DNA of 64,000 nt from assembly GCF_004682045.1 (NCBI RefSeq), contig NZ_QUZT01000016.1:1-64000 (forward strand). Reading direction: 5' to 3'. The translations under genes and the position numbers were made by a program. The stretch comes from Pseudomonas nabeulensis. GTDB taxonomy: Bacteria; Pseudomonadota; Gammaproteobacteria; Pseudomonadales; Pseudomonadaceae. Below, piece after piece: positions 8,828 to 17,581 of the stretch. The first letter of the stretch is position 1, and each line of letters begins with the position of its first letter. The notes beneath the pieces are model-generated. The model was not told the origin of the DNA. It saw only the letters and a program-made list of their open reading frames with translations, and searched no databases.

Positions 8828-9923
8828 ATGGAAATCAACCCGATCCTTAACACCATCAAGGACCTGTCCGAGCGCTCCGAAACTATTCGGGGGTATCTTT
8901 GACTACGATCAAAAGCATGAGCGTCTGACCGAGGTCAACCGCGAGCTTGAAGATCCGGCTGTCTGGAACAAACCTGAATACGCCCAGGAACTGGGGCGTG
9001 AGCGCGCTGCGCTGGCGCAGATCGTCGAGACCCTCGACGAACTGAACACCGGTCTGGGCGATTGCCGTGACCTGCTGGACATGGCCGTCGAAGAAAACGA
9101 CGAAGGCGCAGTGGGCGATGTCGTCGCCGAGCTGGCCCGTCTTGAGGAAAACCTCGCCAAACTCGAATTCCGTCGTATGTTCAGCCATGAAATGGACCCG
9201 AACAACGCCTACCTGGACATCCAGGCCGGCTCCGGCGGCACCGAGGCCCAGGACTGGGCCAACATCCTGCTGCGCATGTACCTGCGCTGGGCGGATAAAC
9301 GCGGTTTCGAAGCGACCATCATGGAACTGTCCGCCGGTGAAGTGGCCGGTATCAAGGGCGCGACCGTGCATATCAAGGGTGAATACGCCTTTGGTTGGCT
9401 GCGTACCGAGATCGGCGTGCACCGCCTGGTGCGCAAAAGCCCGTTCGACTCCGGCAACCGTCGCCACACGTCGTTCTCCGCCGTGTTCGTCTCGCCCGAG
9501 ATCGATGACAAGGTAGAGATCGAGATCAACCCGGCCGACCTGCGCATCGACACCTACCGTTCCTCCGGCGCCGGTGGTCAGCACGTAAACACCACCGACT
9601 CGGCCGTACGTATCACCCACGTACCGACCAACACCGTGGTCAGCTGCCAGAACGAACGTTCCCAGCACGCCAACAAAGACACCGCCATGAAAATGCTGCG
9701 GGCCAAGTTGTACGAGTTGGAGATGCAAAAGCGCAATGCGGCGTCCCAAGCCTTGGAAGACAGCAAGTCCGACATCGGTTGGGGGCACCAGATCCGCTCT
9801 TATGTGCTCGACGCGTCGCGGATCAAGGATCTGCGCACTAACATCGAACGCAGTGACTGCGACAAGGTGCTCGACGGCGACATCGACGAATACCTTGAAG
9901 CCAGCCTGAAATCAGGCCTGTAA
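8828..9923 (+). CDS. prfB: Peptide chain release factor 2, with programmed +1 frameshift
   Basis: RF2 reads UGA and UAA and triggers peptide release. The gene is in two frames: 24 codons from the ATG at 8828 end with CTT TGA (8897-8902), and the rest continues from GAC at 8901 in the +1 frame to 9923, giving 364 residues, the normal RF2 length. The RF2-specific SPF tripeptide is in RKSPFDSG and the GGQ catalytic motif in [14 protein letters not shown]. The in-frame UGA makes synthesis self-limiting: abundant RF2 terminates there, scarce RF2 lets the ribosome shift. The lysS start is 31 nt downstream, so prfB and lysS are probably co-transcribed. Confidence 0.97.
8889..8903 (+). promoter_or_regulatory. 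prfB programmed +1 frameshift site
   Basis: GGGGG (8889-8893) acts as an internal Shine-Dalgarno-like element three bases before the slippery CTT (8897-8899), followed by TGA C. This is the standard RF2 autoregulatory recoding signal; the T at 8900 is skipped. Confidence 0.95.
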
Positions 9924-9954
9924 CACCCTAATCTGTGATGGAAGATTTAAAGAC

Positions 9955-11457
9955 ATGAGCGACCAACAACTCGACCCGCAAGCCCTGCAACAGGAAGAAA
10001 ACTCCCTGATCGCCTTGCGCAAGGAAAAGCTTGCTGCCGAGCGCGCCAAGGGCAATGCCTTCCCCAACGACTTCCGTCGCGAAAACTACTGCGATGCCTT
10101 GCAGAAGCAATACGCGGACAAGACCAAGGAAGAGCTGGCAGAGGCTGCGATCCCGGTCAAGGTGGCAGGTCGCATCATGCTCAACCGTGGCTCGTTCATG
10201 GTGATCCAGGACATGACCGGTCGCATCCAGGTCTACGTCAACCGCAAGACCTTGCCGGAAGAAACCCTGGCCGCGGTGAAAACCTGGGACATGGGCGACA
10301 TCATCGCCGCCGAAGGCACCCTGGCCCGTTCCGGCAAGGGCGACCTGTACGTTGAGATGACCAACGTGCGCCTGTTGACCAAATCCCTGCGCCCGCTGCC
10401 GGACAAGCACCACGGCCTGACCGACACCGAGCAGCGCTACCGCCAGCGCTACGTTGACCTGATCGTCAACGAAGACGTGCGTCACACCTTCCGCGTGCGT
10501 TCGCAAGTGATTGCGCACATTCGCAGCTTCCTGATGGCGCGTGACTTCCTGGAAGTGGAAACCCCGATGCTGCAAACCATCCCCGGTGGTGCCGCAGCCA
10601 AGCCGTTCGAAACCCACCACAACGCGCTGGACATGGAAATGTTCCTGCGTATCGCGCCGGAGCTGTACCTCAAGCGCTTGGTGGTTGGCGGCTTCGAAAA
10701 AGTGTTCGAGATCAACCGCAACTTCCGTAACGAAGGCGTTTCGACCCGTCACAACCCTGAATTCACCATGTTGGAGTTCTACCAGGCCTACGCCGACTAT
10801 GAAGACAACATGGACCTGACCGAAGAACTGTTCCGCGAGCTGGCGCAGCTGGTGTTGGGCAGCACCGACGTGCCGTACGGCGACAAGGTGTTCCACTTCG
10901 GCGAGCCGTTCGTGCGTCTGTCGGTGTTCGACTCGATCCTCAAGTACAACCCCGAGCTGACCGCTGACGACCTGAATGACATCGACAAGGCCCGCGCCAT
11001 CGCCAAGAAAGCCGGCGCCAAGGTGCTGGGCTTTGAAGGCCTGGGCAAACTGCAGGTGATGATTTTCGAAGAACTGGTGGAGCACAAGCTGGAACAGCCG
11101 CACTTCATTACCCAGTACCCGTTCGAAGTGTCGCCGCTGGCCCGTCGCAACGATGACAACCCGAATGTCACCGACCGTTTCGAGCTGTTCATCGGCGGCC
11201 GCGAAATCGCCAACGCCTATTCCGAGCTTAACGACGCGGAAGACCAGGCCGAGCGCTTCATGGCCCAGGTGGCCGACAAGGACGCTGGCGACGACGAAGC
11301 CATGCACTACGACGCCGACTTTGTCCGTGCCCTGGAATACGGCATGCCGCCAACCGCCGGTGAGGGTATCGGCATCGATCGCCTGGTGATGCTGTTGACC
11401 AACTCGCCGTCGATCCGCGACGTGATCTTGTTCCCGCATATGCGGCCACAAGCGTAA
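9955..11457 (+). CDS. lysS: Lysyl-tRNA synthetase, class II
   Basis: Charges tRNA-Lys with lysine. The 500-residue length is usual for bacterial LysS. The N-terminal OB-fold anticodon-binding domain covers about residues 60-170 ([20 protein letters not shown]). The class II catalytic core has motif 1 around [10 protein letters not shown], motif 2 in [17 protein letters not shown], and motif 3 in [11 protein letters not shown] near the C-terminus. It follows prfB at a distance of 31 nt, an arrangement common in proteobacteria, and ends just before a strong intrinsic terminator. Confidence 0.97.
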   Translation: MSDQQLDPQALQQEENSLIALRKEKLAAERAKGNAFPNDFRRENYCDALQKQYADKTKEELAEAAIPVKVAGRIMLNRGSFMVIQDMTGRIQVYVNRKTLPEETLAAVKTWDMGDIIAAEGTLARSGKGDLYVEMTNVRLLTKSLRPLPDKHHGLTDTEQRYRQRYVDLIVNEDVRHTFRVRSQVIAHIRSFLMARDFLEVETPMLQTIPGGAAAKPFETHHNALDMEMFLRIAPELYLKRLVVGGFEKVFEINRNFRNEGVSTRHNPEFTMLEFYQAYADYEDNMDLTEELFRELAQLVLGSTDVPYGDKVFHFGEPFVRLSVFDSILKYNPELTADDLNDIDKARAIAKKAGAKVLGFEGLGKLQVMIFEELVEHKLEQPHFITQYPFEVSPLARRNDDNPNVTDRFELFIGGREIANAYSELNDAEDQAERFMAQVADKDAGDDEAMHYDADFVRALEYGMPPTAGEGIGIDRLVMLLTNSPSIRDVILFPHMRPQA

Positions 11458-11472
11458 CCGTAGCGAAATCCG

Positions 11473-11500
11473 AAGCCGCCTTTTATAAGGCGGCTTTTTT
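11473..11500 (+). terminator. Intrinsic terminator of prfB-lysS
   Basis: Perfect stem AAGCCGCCTT / AAGGCGGCTT with a TTAT loop, followed by a run of T. Confidence 0.9.
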
Positions 11501-11563
11501 ATGTGGCGTCTTTAAGCGTCAAGCAAACAGCGCCAGGTTTTGATCAATTCAAGGATGTGTGTC

Positions 11564-12280
11564 GTGAACCGCGTAATCGCTCAGGAAGGCGCCGCCGGCA
11601 TTGCTGCTGCCGTGGCTGAAAGCGTCCAGTACCAGGGCCGCAAGGCCAGTCGTCGGGGCAGTGAGCAACGCAGGCAGGACATTCTCGATGCAGCCATGCG
11701 CATCGTGGTGCGCGAGGGGGTTCGTGCGGTGCGCCACCGGGCAGTGGCGGCCGAGGCGGGGGTGCCGCTGTCGGCCACCACTTACTACTTCAAGGACATC
11801 GATGACCTGCTCACCGATACCTTCGCCCAATACGTCGAACGTAGCGCTGCCTTCATGGGCAAGCTGTGGGTGCGCAACGAGGGGCTGTTGCGTGAGATGG
11901 TTGCCTATGGCGATGGCAGCCCGCAGTCGCGCTCCCAACTGGCCGATGATATTGCGCGGCTCACCGCCGACTACGTCCAACGCCAACTGACCAACCGGCG
12001 TGACTTCCTGATGGCCGAACAGGCCTTCCGCCAGGAAGCCTTGCTGAACCCGCGCCTGGCCGAGTTGGTACGCTCCCACCAGCAAATTCTATTGCAGGGC
12101 ACCGGGCAGTTCTTCCAGGTACTGGGCTCGCGCGAGCCGCAACAAGATGCCAAAGTGTTGACGGCGATAATCGGTCGGATGGAATATCAGGGCCTGCTGG
12201 GCGGCGCAGAGCCTCTGACCGGTGAAGAGATGCTTGAGATTCTCAAGCGTTATATGCATTTGGTGCTCGCCTCGGTGTAG
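11564..12280 (+). CDS. TetR-family transcriptional regulator
   Basis: DNA-binding regulator of unknown target, 238 residues from the GTG at 11564. The TetR helix-turn-helix is clear: RRQDILDAAMRIVVREG, then AVRHRAVAAEAGVPLSATTYYF, at about residues 35-80. It carries an unusual N-terminal extension of about 30 residues before the HTH. The GTG start is preferred because AAGGA lies 8 nt upstream; an ATG at 11555 in the same frame would add three residues and overlaps that site. The C-terminal ligand domain gives no hint of the ligand. It stands alone behind the lysS terminator and is followed by a REPIN, so it is probably monocistronic. Confidence 0.85.
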   Translation: MNRVIAQEGAAGIAAAVAESVQYQGRKASRRGSEQRRQDILDAAMRIVVREGVRAVRHRAVAAEAGVPLSATTYYFKDIDDLLTDTFAQYVERSAAFMGKLWVRNEGLLREMVAYGDGSPQSRSQLADDIARLTADYVQRQLTNRRDFLMAEQAFRQEALLNPRLAELVRSHQQILLQGTGQFFQVLGSREPQQDAKVLTAIIGRMEYQGLLGGAEPLTGEEMLEILKRYMHLVLASV

Positions 12281-12306
12281 CCCTGCCTATGTGCGATCCG
12301 CTTTAT

Positions 12307-12394
12307 GTGGGAGGGGGCTTGCTCCCGATAGCGGTGGATCAGTCACCTGATTCATCAACTGACAGCCTGCTATCGGGAGCAAGCCCCCTCCCAC
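12307..12394. repeat. REPIN (inverted REP pair, CTTGCTCCCGAT variant)
   Basis: Left arm GTGGGAGGGGGCTTGCTC at 12307 and its inverse ending at 12394, 88 bp in all. Both arms share the same T-for-C change (GCTCCCGAT / ATCGGGAGC), so the pair stays complementary. Confidence 0.9.
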
Positions 12395-12432
12395 ATACAG
12401 CGGTTCCGCCTATATCAACCGTGGAGTACGTG

Positions 12433-12981
12433 ATGAAAACCTGGCGTGTTCTAGCAATCGCCCTATCATTCCTGCTACTAAGCGGTTGCCTTGTGACCTT
12501 CAAGGACCCACTGCCGGCCCATGAAGCCGCGCCGCAGGAGTTGATCGGCCAATGGTCCAGCAAAAACGCCTGGGGCGAGCCGCTCAATCTGCACATCACC
12601 GCCGCCGGCAACCATCGCTACAAAGCCGTGAGCTACCCTACAGCCAAGCCCGGCCAGCGTGATGAGTACCTGTTTACCGTGTCACGCCATGGCAGCCGCT
12701 GGTATTTGTCGGCGCCACTGCCGGCCAAGCTGGGTGGGCATTACATCCTGGCCGGCTTCGAATTCGACAAAAACCACGAACTGGTGGTCTACAACCTGGA
12801 CCTGGAGCAGATCCACCAGGCCATCGGCCAAAAGACCTTGAGCGGCAGCACCGTGGACACCGTCGAGGGCGCCGGCGTTTTAGTGGACAGCCCCACGGAC
12901 CAGGTGTTTGCCTACCTGGATGACCCGGCCAATGCCGATGTGTTCGTTGAAGCCGTGCGCTACCAGCGCGCGGGCAAATAA
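12433..12981 (+). CDS. Uncharacterised lipoprotein
   Basis: I do not recognise a named family. The 182-residue protein starts with a lipoprotein signal (MKTWRVLAIALSFLLLSGC), with lipobox LLSGC and Cys19 as the lipidated residue. The mature part is predicted to be mostly beta strand with many aromatic residues and no further cysteine. The ATG at 12433 is chosen because the signal peptide begins there; an upstream in-frame start would translate through the REPIN. It lies 21 nt before the DUF1704 gene, so the two are likely one operon. The residue after Cys19 is Leu, not Asp, which favours the outer membrane. Confidence 0.8.
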   Translation: MKTWRVLAIALSFLLLSGCLVTFKDPLPAHEAAPQELIGQWSSKNAWGEPLNLHITAAGNHRYKAVSYPTAKPGQRDEYLFTVSRHGSRWYLSAPLPAKLGGHYILAGFEFDKNHELVVYNLDLEQIHQAIGQKTLSGSTVDTVEGAGVLVDSPTDQVFAYLDDPANADVFVEAVRYQRAGK

Positions 12982-13002
12982 CGTTTAAAGAGGAAGCACC
13001 GG

Positions 13003-14280
13003 GTGGACGATTACCAGCAGACGATACGCACCTTGTCTGATCGCATTGTGCTGGCGCAAACACCGATTCGCGTCCTCGACGCCGTGAAGTGGGATGAGAA
13101 CATTCGCCAGGGATTTCTCAAGGGCAAGGGCAAGGAAATGCCGGCCGTAGACCGCGATTACTACCTCAACCGGCCACTCTCGTTCGACTCCAGCGCGGTG
13201 AAGCTGGAATTCCAGAACATCGAGCGTGACATCACCCGTCGCCTCGGCCAGTTCAGCCCGGTGGGGCAGATCATGCGGCGCATGTGCAAGGAATACCGCA
13301 TGGTGGTGCGCATGCTTGAAGCGCGTGGCACCGAGGACTTCGGCCTGATCTCCCAAGAACTCTACGGCGCGGCGTCCGATGCGTTCCACGCCGGCGACCC
13401 GACCCTGGCTGACCTCGGCCTGATGCTCTCCGACTACTTGAATAACATCGACGGCCGTGGCGACTTGAAGGACGAGGCCAAGACCCTCACCGCCAAGGAC
13501 GCCGTCGCCCTGCTGCAAACCCGATTGAACAAGGTGTTTGGCGAGGCCGAAGAAACCATTCGTGTGTTCGAGTCAGACGGCATCGTCGCCGACGCGGCGG
13601 CGGGCGCCGACTACATCAAGATCCGCGCCGACGCGATGTTCAACAGCCGCGATGTGCGCGCCCTTGAAGTGCATGAAGGCCTGGTGCACGTGGGCACCAC
13701 CCTCAATGGCCAGAACCAGCCGATCTGCACCTTCCTGTCCAAGGGCCCACCGTCGTCTACCGTGACCCAGGAAGGCCTGGCGATCCTGATGGAGATCATC
13801 ACCTTCGCCTCCTACCCGAGCCGCCTGCGTAAACTCACCAACCGCACCCGCGCCATCCATATGGTGGAAGAGGGCGCCGACTTCCTGCAGGTGTTCGAGT
13901 TCTTCCGCGAGCAAGGTTTTGAGATGGCTGAAAGCTACGGCAATGCCAGTCGCGTATTCCGTGGCTCGGTGCCGACGGGTCTGCCGTTTACCAAGGATTT
14001 GTCCTACCTCAAGGGCTTTATCATGGTCTACAACTACATCCAGCTGGCCGTGCGCAAAGGCAAGCTGGAACAAGTGCCGTTGTTGTTCTGCGGCAAGACC
14101 ACCCTGGAAGACATGCGCACCTTGCGCCAACTGGTGGACGAAGGCCTGGTAGTGCCACCCAAGTACTTGCCGGAGCAGTTTCGCGACATGAACGCGCTGG
14201 CGGCGTGGATGTGCTTCTCCAACTTCCTCAACCACTTGAGCCTGGATCGGATCGAGGCGGATTATTCCAATATCCTGTAG
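13003..14280 (+). CDS. DUF1704 / QEGLA-motif protein, putative metallopeptidase
   Basis: A 425-residue cytoplasmic protein with the bacterial DUF1704 signature. The key motifs are VHEGLVHVGTTLNG, which contains HExxxH (H224, E225, H229), and TQEGLAILME with QEGLA at 256-260. Databases usually call this family flavohemoglobin expression-modulating QEGLA motif protein. The same HExxxH plus EGLA pair forms the zinc site of the eukaryotic MATCAP/TMCP1 tubulin carboxypeptidases, so a metallo-carboxypeptidase activity is a reasonable inference; no substrate can be named. The GTG start has AGAGGA about 10 nt upstream. It probably shares an operon with the lipoprotein before it and is followed by a REPIN. 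Confidence 0.82.
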   Translation: MDDYQQTIRTLSDRIVLAQTPIRVLDAVKWDENIRQGFLKGKGKEMPAVDRDYYLNRPLSFDSSAVKLEFQNIERDITRRLGQFSPVGQIMRRMCKEYRMVVRMLEARGTEDFGLISQELYGAASDAFHAGDPTLADLGLMLSDYLNNIDGRGDLKDEAKTLTAKDAVALLQTRLNKVFGEAEETIRVFESDGIVADAAAGADYIKIRADAMFNSRDVRALEVHEGLVHVGTTLNGQNQPICTFLSKGPPSSTVTQEGLAILMEIITFASYPSRLRKLTNRTRAIHMVEEGADFLQVFEFFREQGFEMAESYGNASRVFRGSVPTGLPFTKDLSYLKGFIMVYNYIQLAVRKGKLEQVPLLFCGKTTLEDMRTLRQLVDEGLVVPPKYLPEQFRDMNALAAWMCFSNFLNHLSLDRIEADYSNIL

Positions 14281-14310
14281 GGGTTTTGACTGAAGAAACC
14301 GGATCCAAAT

Positions 14311-14397
14311 GTGGGAGGGGGCTTGCCCCCGATTGCAGTATGCCAGCTATCGATGTGTTAACTGACCCACCGCTATCGGGGGCAAGCCCCCTCCCAC
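14311..14397. repeat. REPIN (inverted REP pair)
   Basis: Left arm GTGGGAGGGGGCTTGCCC at 14311 and inverted right arm ending at 14397, 87 bp, between the DUF1704 gene and the hydrolase gene. Confidence 0.9.
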
Positions 14398-14450
14398 ATT
14401 TGAATCTCCACCAGTCTGAATATTTTTAGCAAATAGCGAGGCTTCAACGG

Positions 14451-15356
14451 ATGAGAATCCTCGGCATTCTGTGCCTGCTCCTCACTTTGAACGGTTGCAG
14501 CTCCCTGCTGTTCTACCCCGAGCCGGGTCTGCCATTCACGCCGGAAAAGGCCCATCTGCACTACCGTGACATCACCCTCACCACCGCCGACGGGGTAAAA
14601 CTCCACGCCTGGTGGCTGCCCGCCAAACCCGGTGTGCCGCTCAAGGGCACGGTGTTGCACCTGCATGGCAATGGCGGCAACCTGGCCTGGCACCTGGGCG
14701 GCAGTTGGTGGTTGCCCGAGCAGGGCTATCAAGTGCTGCTGCTGGACTATCGCGGCTATGGCCTGTCCGAAGGCAAGCCGTCGTTGCCGGCGGTCTATCA
14801 GGATGTCGACGCGGCGTTCAACTGGATCGACAAGGCGCCAGAAACCCAGCATCAACCCTTGATCGTCCTCGGCCAAAGCCTCGGCGGCGCGTTGGCGGTG
14901 CATTACCTGGCGGCCCACCCCGAGCGTCAAACCCGGCTCAAAGCCTTGGTGCTGGACGGCGTGCCCGCCAGTTATCGTGACGTAGGACAATTCGCCCTGA
15001 GCACCTCCTGGCTAACATGGCCATTCCAGGTGCCGCTGTCGTGGCTGGTGCCGGACGGCGACAGCGCGATCCACGGTATGCCCCAACTGACGGGCGTGCC
15101 GAAACTGCTGTTCCACAGCCTGGATGACCCGATTGTGCCGGTGGCCAACGGCATCCGACTGTATCAGGCAGCACCGCCGCCAAGAGTGTTGCAACTGACC
15201 CGAGGGGGTCATGTGCAAACCTTTGCCGACAAGACCTGGCAAACCGTGATGCTGCGCTACCTGGACGATCCGCAGCACTTCAACGGCCTGCGCCGCCTGG
15301 GCGAGATTCCGAATTACCCTATTCCTGAAACTGATTTATCAGAGAGCCCGCAATGA
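14451..15356 (+). CDS. Alpha/beta hydrolase lipoprotein
   Basis: Serine hydrolase of unknown substrate, 301 residues. A lipoprotein signal (MRILGILCLLLTLNGC, lipidated Cys16) places it on the periplasmic side of a membrane. The hydrolase fold shows the oxyanion-hole HGNGGN at 72-77, the nucleophile elbow GQSLGG with Ser143, an acid-loop candidate in HSLDDPIVP and the catalytic His in RGGHVQTF. It resembles the bacterial BEM46/ABHD13-like family (YfhR/YpfH type). The stop overlaps the next gene by 4 nt (ATGA), so the two are translationally coupled. Confidence 0.87.
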   Translation: MRILGILCLLLTLNGCSSLLFYPEPGLPFTPEKAHLHYRDITLTTADGVKLHAWWLPAKPGVPLKGTVLHLHGNGGNLAWHLGGSWWLPEQGYQVLLLDYRGYGLSEGKPSLPAVYQDVDAAFNWIDKAPETQHQPLIVLGQSLGGALAVHYLAAHPERQTRLKALVLDGVPASYRDVGQFALSTSWLTWPFQVPLSWLVPDGDSAIHGMPQLTGVPKLLFHSLDDPIVPVANGIRLYQAAPPPRVLQLTRGGHVQTFADKTWQTVMLRYLDDPQHFNGLRRLGEIPNYPIPETDLSESPQ

Positions 15357-15679
15357 GCGAAGAACGCAACATGATCCCGCTGATCCTCACCGGCATCGGC
15401 ACCATCATCGGCACCGTCGGTTGCCTGTGGTTTTACGGCTACCTGCACTTCGCCAAGCCGGAAGATGCGTTGTTGCTCAGTGACTTCACCATGCTCAAGA
15501 CCGTACCGGGCGAGGATTACAAGATCTCCCTGACCCCTGCGGCCCAAGTGGCGCAGTGCGTTGATGGTGTGTTGGTGATGTTCGATACCGAGCAGAAAGG
15601 CCTCAGCGGTGTGCTGGTGAACAACAAGAAGCAGGCGGTGCGATGCATGGGGCAGGAAACGCCGCAGCTGCAACAGTAG
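15353..15679 (+). CDS. Small membrane-anchored hypothetical protein
   Basis: A 108-residue protein of no family I can name. It has one N-terminal transmembrane segment (about residues 7-29, MIPLILTGIGTIIGTVGCLW) and a soluble C-terminal part of about 75 residues. Three cysteines are present, one in the membrane segment and two (in AQCVDG and VRCMGQ) in the soluble part, which could form a disulfide if it is periplasmic. It starts inside the stop codon of the hydrolase gene, so a linked role is likely. Confidence 0.75.
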   Translation: MSEERNMIPLILTGIGTIIGTVGCLWFYGYLHFAKPEDALLLSDFTMLKTVPGEDYKISLTPAAQVAQCVDGVLVMFDTEQKGLSGVLVNNKKQAVRCMGQETPQLQQ

Positions 15680-15825
15680 GAAAGTAGACCAAAACCTGCG
15701 GATTCTTCATTCAACGCGTGTCAGCCTCACTGCACGCCGGAACCAATCCGACTCACTCACCACAGATTTTGGACTGATCGGTCTCGCTGGTCGGTTCACT
15801 TTCTTATCTGGTCTGGAGTCAAACG

Positions 15826-16140
15826 ATGGATGCAATCAGCGGTTTTTCGGCTATGGGTAACTTGGGCAACTTCGGCAATGCCAGCGGCTCCCAGCAAGGC
15901 GGCGGTGCGGAAGCACTCATGAAGCAAATCGCCGATTTGCAAAAACAGCTTCAAGCCAAAGGCGGGGAGGGTTCCGGTGGGGCCCAAGGCTCCGGCGGCG
16001 GTGAGGACATCATGGAGCTGATCAAGAAGTTGATGGAGCAGCTTACCCAGGGGGCACAAGGTGGCCAGGGTGGAGGACAGAACGGCGGCGACCAGGTCAC
16101 GATGGTTGCAGCCCAGAGCAAAGGCTCGATCAACTTCTGA
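15826..16140 (+). CDS. Small Gly/Gln-rich protein, harpin-like composition
   Basis: A 104-residue protein, rich in Gly, Gln and Ser, with no Cys, Trp, Tyr or Pro, and without a Sec signal peptide. Two short amphipathic helices (about 29-46, AEALMKQIADLQKQLQAK; about 61-74, DIMELIKKLMEQL) are separated and flanked by Gly-rich stretches. This composition resembles harpins and other small secreted helper proteins, but the resemblance is one of composition only. No type III secretion genes are in the window. The start follows the segment TCTGGAGTC (GGAG at about 10 nt). It is followed by a strong terminator shared with the convergent lptF-like gene. Confidence 0.75.
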   Translation: MDAISGFSAMGNLGNFGNASGSQQGGGAEALMKQIADLQKQLQAKGGEGSGGAQGSGGGEDIMELIKKLMEQLTQGAQGGQGGGQNGGDQVTMVAAQSKGSINF

Positions 16141-16157
16141 GTAAAGCCCCGTCAACA

Positions 16158-16188
16158 AAGAACCCCGCCTATTGGCGGGGTTCTTTTT
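16158..16188. terminator. Bidirectional intrinsic terminator
   Basis: Stem AAGAACCCCGCC / GGCGGGGTTCTT around TATT, with T-runs on the + strand and A-runs that serve the minus strand. It sits between the convergent Gly-rich gene and the OmpA-family gene. Confidence 0.88.
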
Positions 16189-16202
16189 GAAACACCAATC
16201 GA

Positions 16203-16988
16203 TCAGTTAGCGACGGAAGACCGTGGCTTGACCGGCTGGTTGTCGTTGGAAATGGTCACTTCCACACGGCGGTTCATCGCACGGCCCGAAGCGCTGCCGT
16301 TGTCGGCAACCGGGTATTCCTTGCCGTAACCCTGGGTCACGATGCGCGAAATATCCACGCCTTGCTGAGCCAGTGCACGTTGCACGGAAGCGGCACGACG
16401 CTCCGACAGGCTTTGGTTGTACGAATCGGAACCGGTGCTGTCGGTGTAGCCTTCGACGATCACTTTACGATCCGGGTTATCGCGCAGGAACTGCGCGAGC
16501 TTGGTGATATTCACCAGGCCGCTGGATTTCAGGTCGGACTTGTTGGTGGCGAACAGCACATCACCAAAGGTCACCAGCGTACCGCGATCCGTCTGCTTGG
16601 CGTTCAAGCTGTCTTGCAGTTGCTTGATCTGTGCGTCACGGGCTTCCAGCAGGGCGCGGGCGCGTTCGTCACCGGCGTTTTTCAGCTTGGCTTCGGACTC
16701 GCGCAACACGATGGTGTCCTTGGCCACTTCAACGCGCTGGTTGGTCAGGTACGCCAGTTGGTCGACTTTCTTCTCGTCTTCACGGTCGCGGTAGGCCTTG
16801 TCAGCCTTGTCCAGCCACTCGCTGGCGTCTTTGGTTTCCAGCGCCGCGACTTTAGTGGCTTGCGGGTTGGCTTGCAGGGCCGAGTAATTGGTCCGTGCGT
16901 TTTCCAGGTTCTGGTTGGGCGGGGTGGAGCAGGCTGCCAAGGCAACGCTCATCGCCAACAGGGCAGGGATCATCAATTGTTTACGCAT
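16203..16988 (-). CDS. lptF: OmpA-family lipoprotein, LptF-like
   Basis: Outer-membrane lipoprotein that probably anchors the envelope to peptidoglycan. The 261-residue protein has a signal ending at VALAAC (lipidated Cys20), an Ala/Glu/Lys-rich coiled-coil region at about residues 55-130, and a C-terminal OmpA domain at about 140-245. The domain carries the peptidoglycan-binding signature in VEGYTDSTGSDSYNQSLSER and RAMNRRVEV. Length, domain order and the DUF4398 neighbour match P. aeruginosa PA3692 (lptF), which is known to be AlgU-controlled. It lies 55 nt after the DUF4398 gene, so the two form an operon. Confidence 0.88.
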   Translation of the reverse strand: MRKQLMIPALLAMSVALAACSTPPNQNLENARTNYSALQANPQATKVAALETKDASEWLDKADKAYRDREDEKKVDQLAYLTNQRVEVAKDTIVLRESEAKLKNAGDERARALLEARDAQIKQLQDSLNAKQTDRGTLVTFGDVLFATNKSDLKSSGLVNITKLAQFLRDNPDRKVIVEGYTDSTGSDSYNQSLSERRAASVQRALAQQGVDISRIVTQGYGKEYPVADNGSASGRAMNRRVEVTISNDNQPVKPRSSVAN

Positions 16989-17043
16989 AGTCGTGTCGTC
17001 CTTTCAATTCGATATCGGGTGCAATGCAATCAGTGGCGGCGGT

Positions 17044-17469
17044 TTACTGCTGTTTGATCACAGCGGGGCGCATGCCTTCCTGACGCAGCTCCTGAACAGC
17101 TTTCTGGGAGTCCTTCACAGCCTGTTCAGCCTTGGCGGCCTGGGCTTTGCGCTCTGCAACGCGAGCGTCCCACTCAGCCTGTTCGGCCAGGCGACGGGCC
17201 TCGTCGTAGTTCTTGTCGTGCATGGCAATTTCGGCTTGTTTGAGCTTGTCCTGGGCCGACTTCATTTCCACGGCCGCGTACTCGGTGCCGCCGGCGCTGA
17301 CAGCGCTGTTCACCGCAGACTGGGTCACCGCGTACTGTTCGGTCGGAGGGTTGCCGGCGCAACCCGCCAGAACGAAGCTGGTACCGATTGCCAGCGCGGC
17401 CAATTTGAGCCCGCGCAGGTGGTTAAACGAGGATTTGGCAGTGCTGGTCTTCATCGTCTTCAACTCCAT
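17044..17469 (-). CDS. DUF4398-type lipoprotein
   Basis: A 141-residue lipoprotein upstream of lptF. The signal ends at FVLAGC (lipidated Cys37). The mature part is a long Ala/Glu/Lys/Gln-rich alpha-helical region, probably a coiled coil, typical of DUF4398 proteins. The start at 17469 is chosen because AGGAG lies 7 nt before this ATG; an internal ATG five codons later is also possible. In P. aeruginosa the equivalent gene (PA3691) is next to lptF. Its biochemical role is unknown; with LptF it is likely part of an envelope-stress regulon. Confidence 0.82.
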   Translation of the reverse strand: MELKTMKTSTAKSSFNHLRGLKLAALAIGTSFVLAGCAGNPPTEQYAVTQSAVNSAVSAGGTEYAAVEMKSAQDKLKQAEIAMHDKNYDEARRLAEQAEWDARVAERKAQAAKAEQAVKDSQKAVQELRQEGMRPAVIKQQ

Positions 17470-17581
17470 TGGATAACTCCTGAAAAACTTCAACATCCAT
17501 CTTGGGAGGTCGGTTGCGGGCCCGGCGGATAAGGCACATGACGCCTGTTCAAACGGCCGTTCCAAGTGATGGCTTACTGGC

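Noticed and set aside
8663..8902. Separate small gene ending at the TGA inside prfB
   Set aside because: Its last 24 codons are the first part of RF2; the TGA is the programmed frameshift site and the upstream part runs through a REPIN.
12289..12432. Longer N-terminus for the lipoprotein at 12433
   Set aside because: It would translate across the REPIN and hide the lipoprotein signal peptide.
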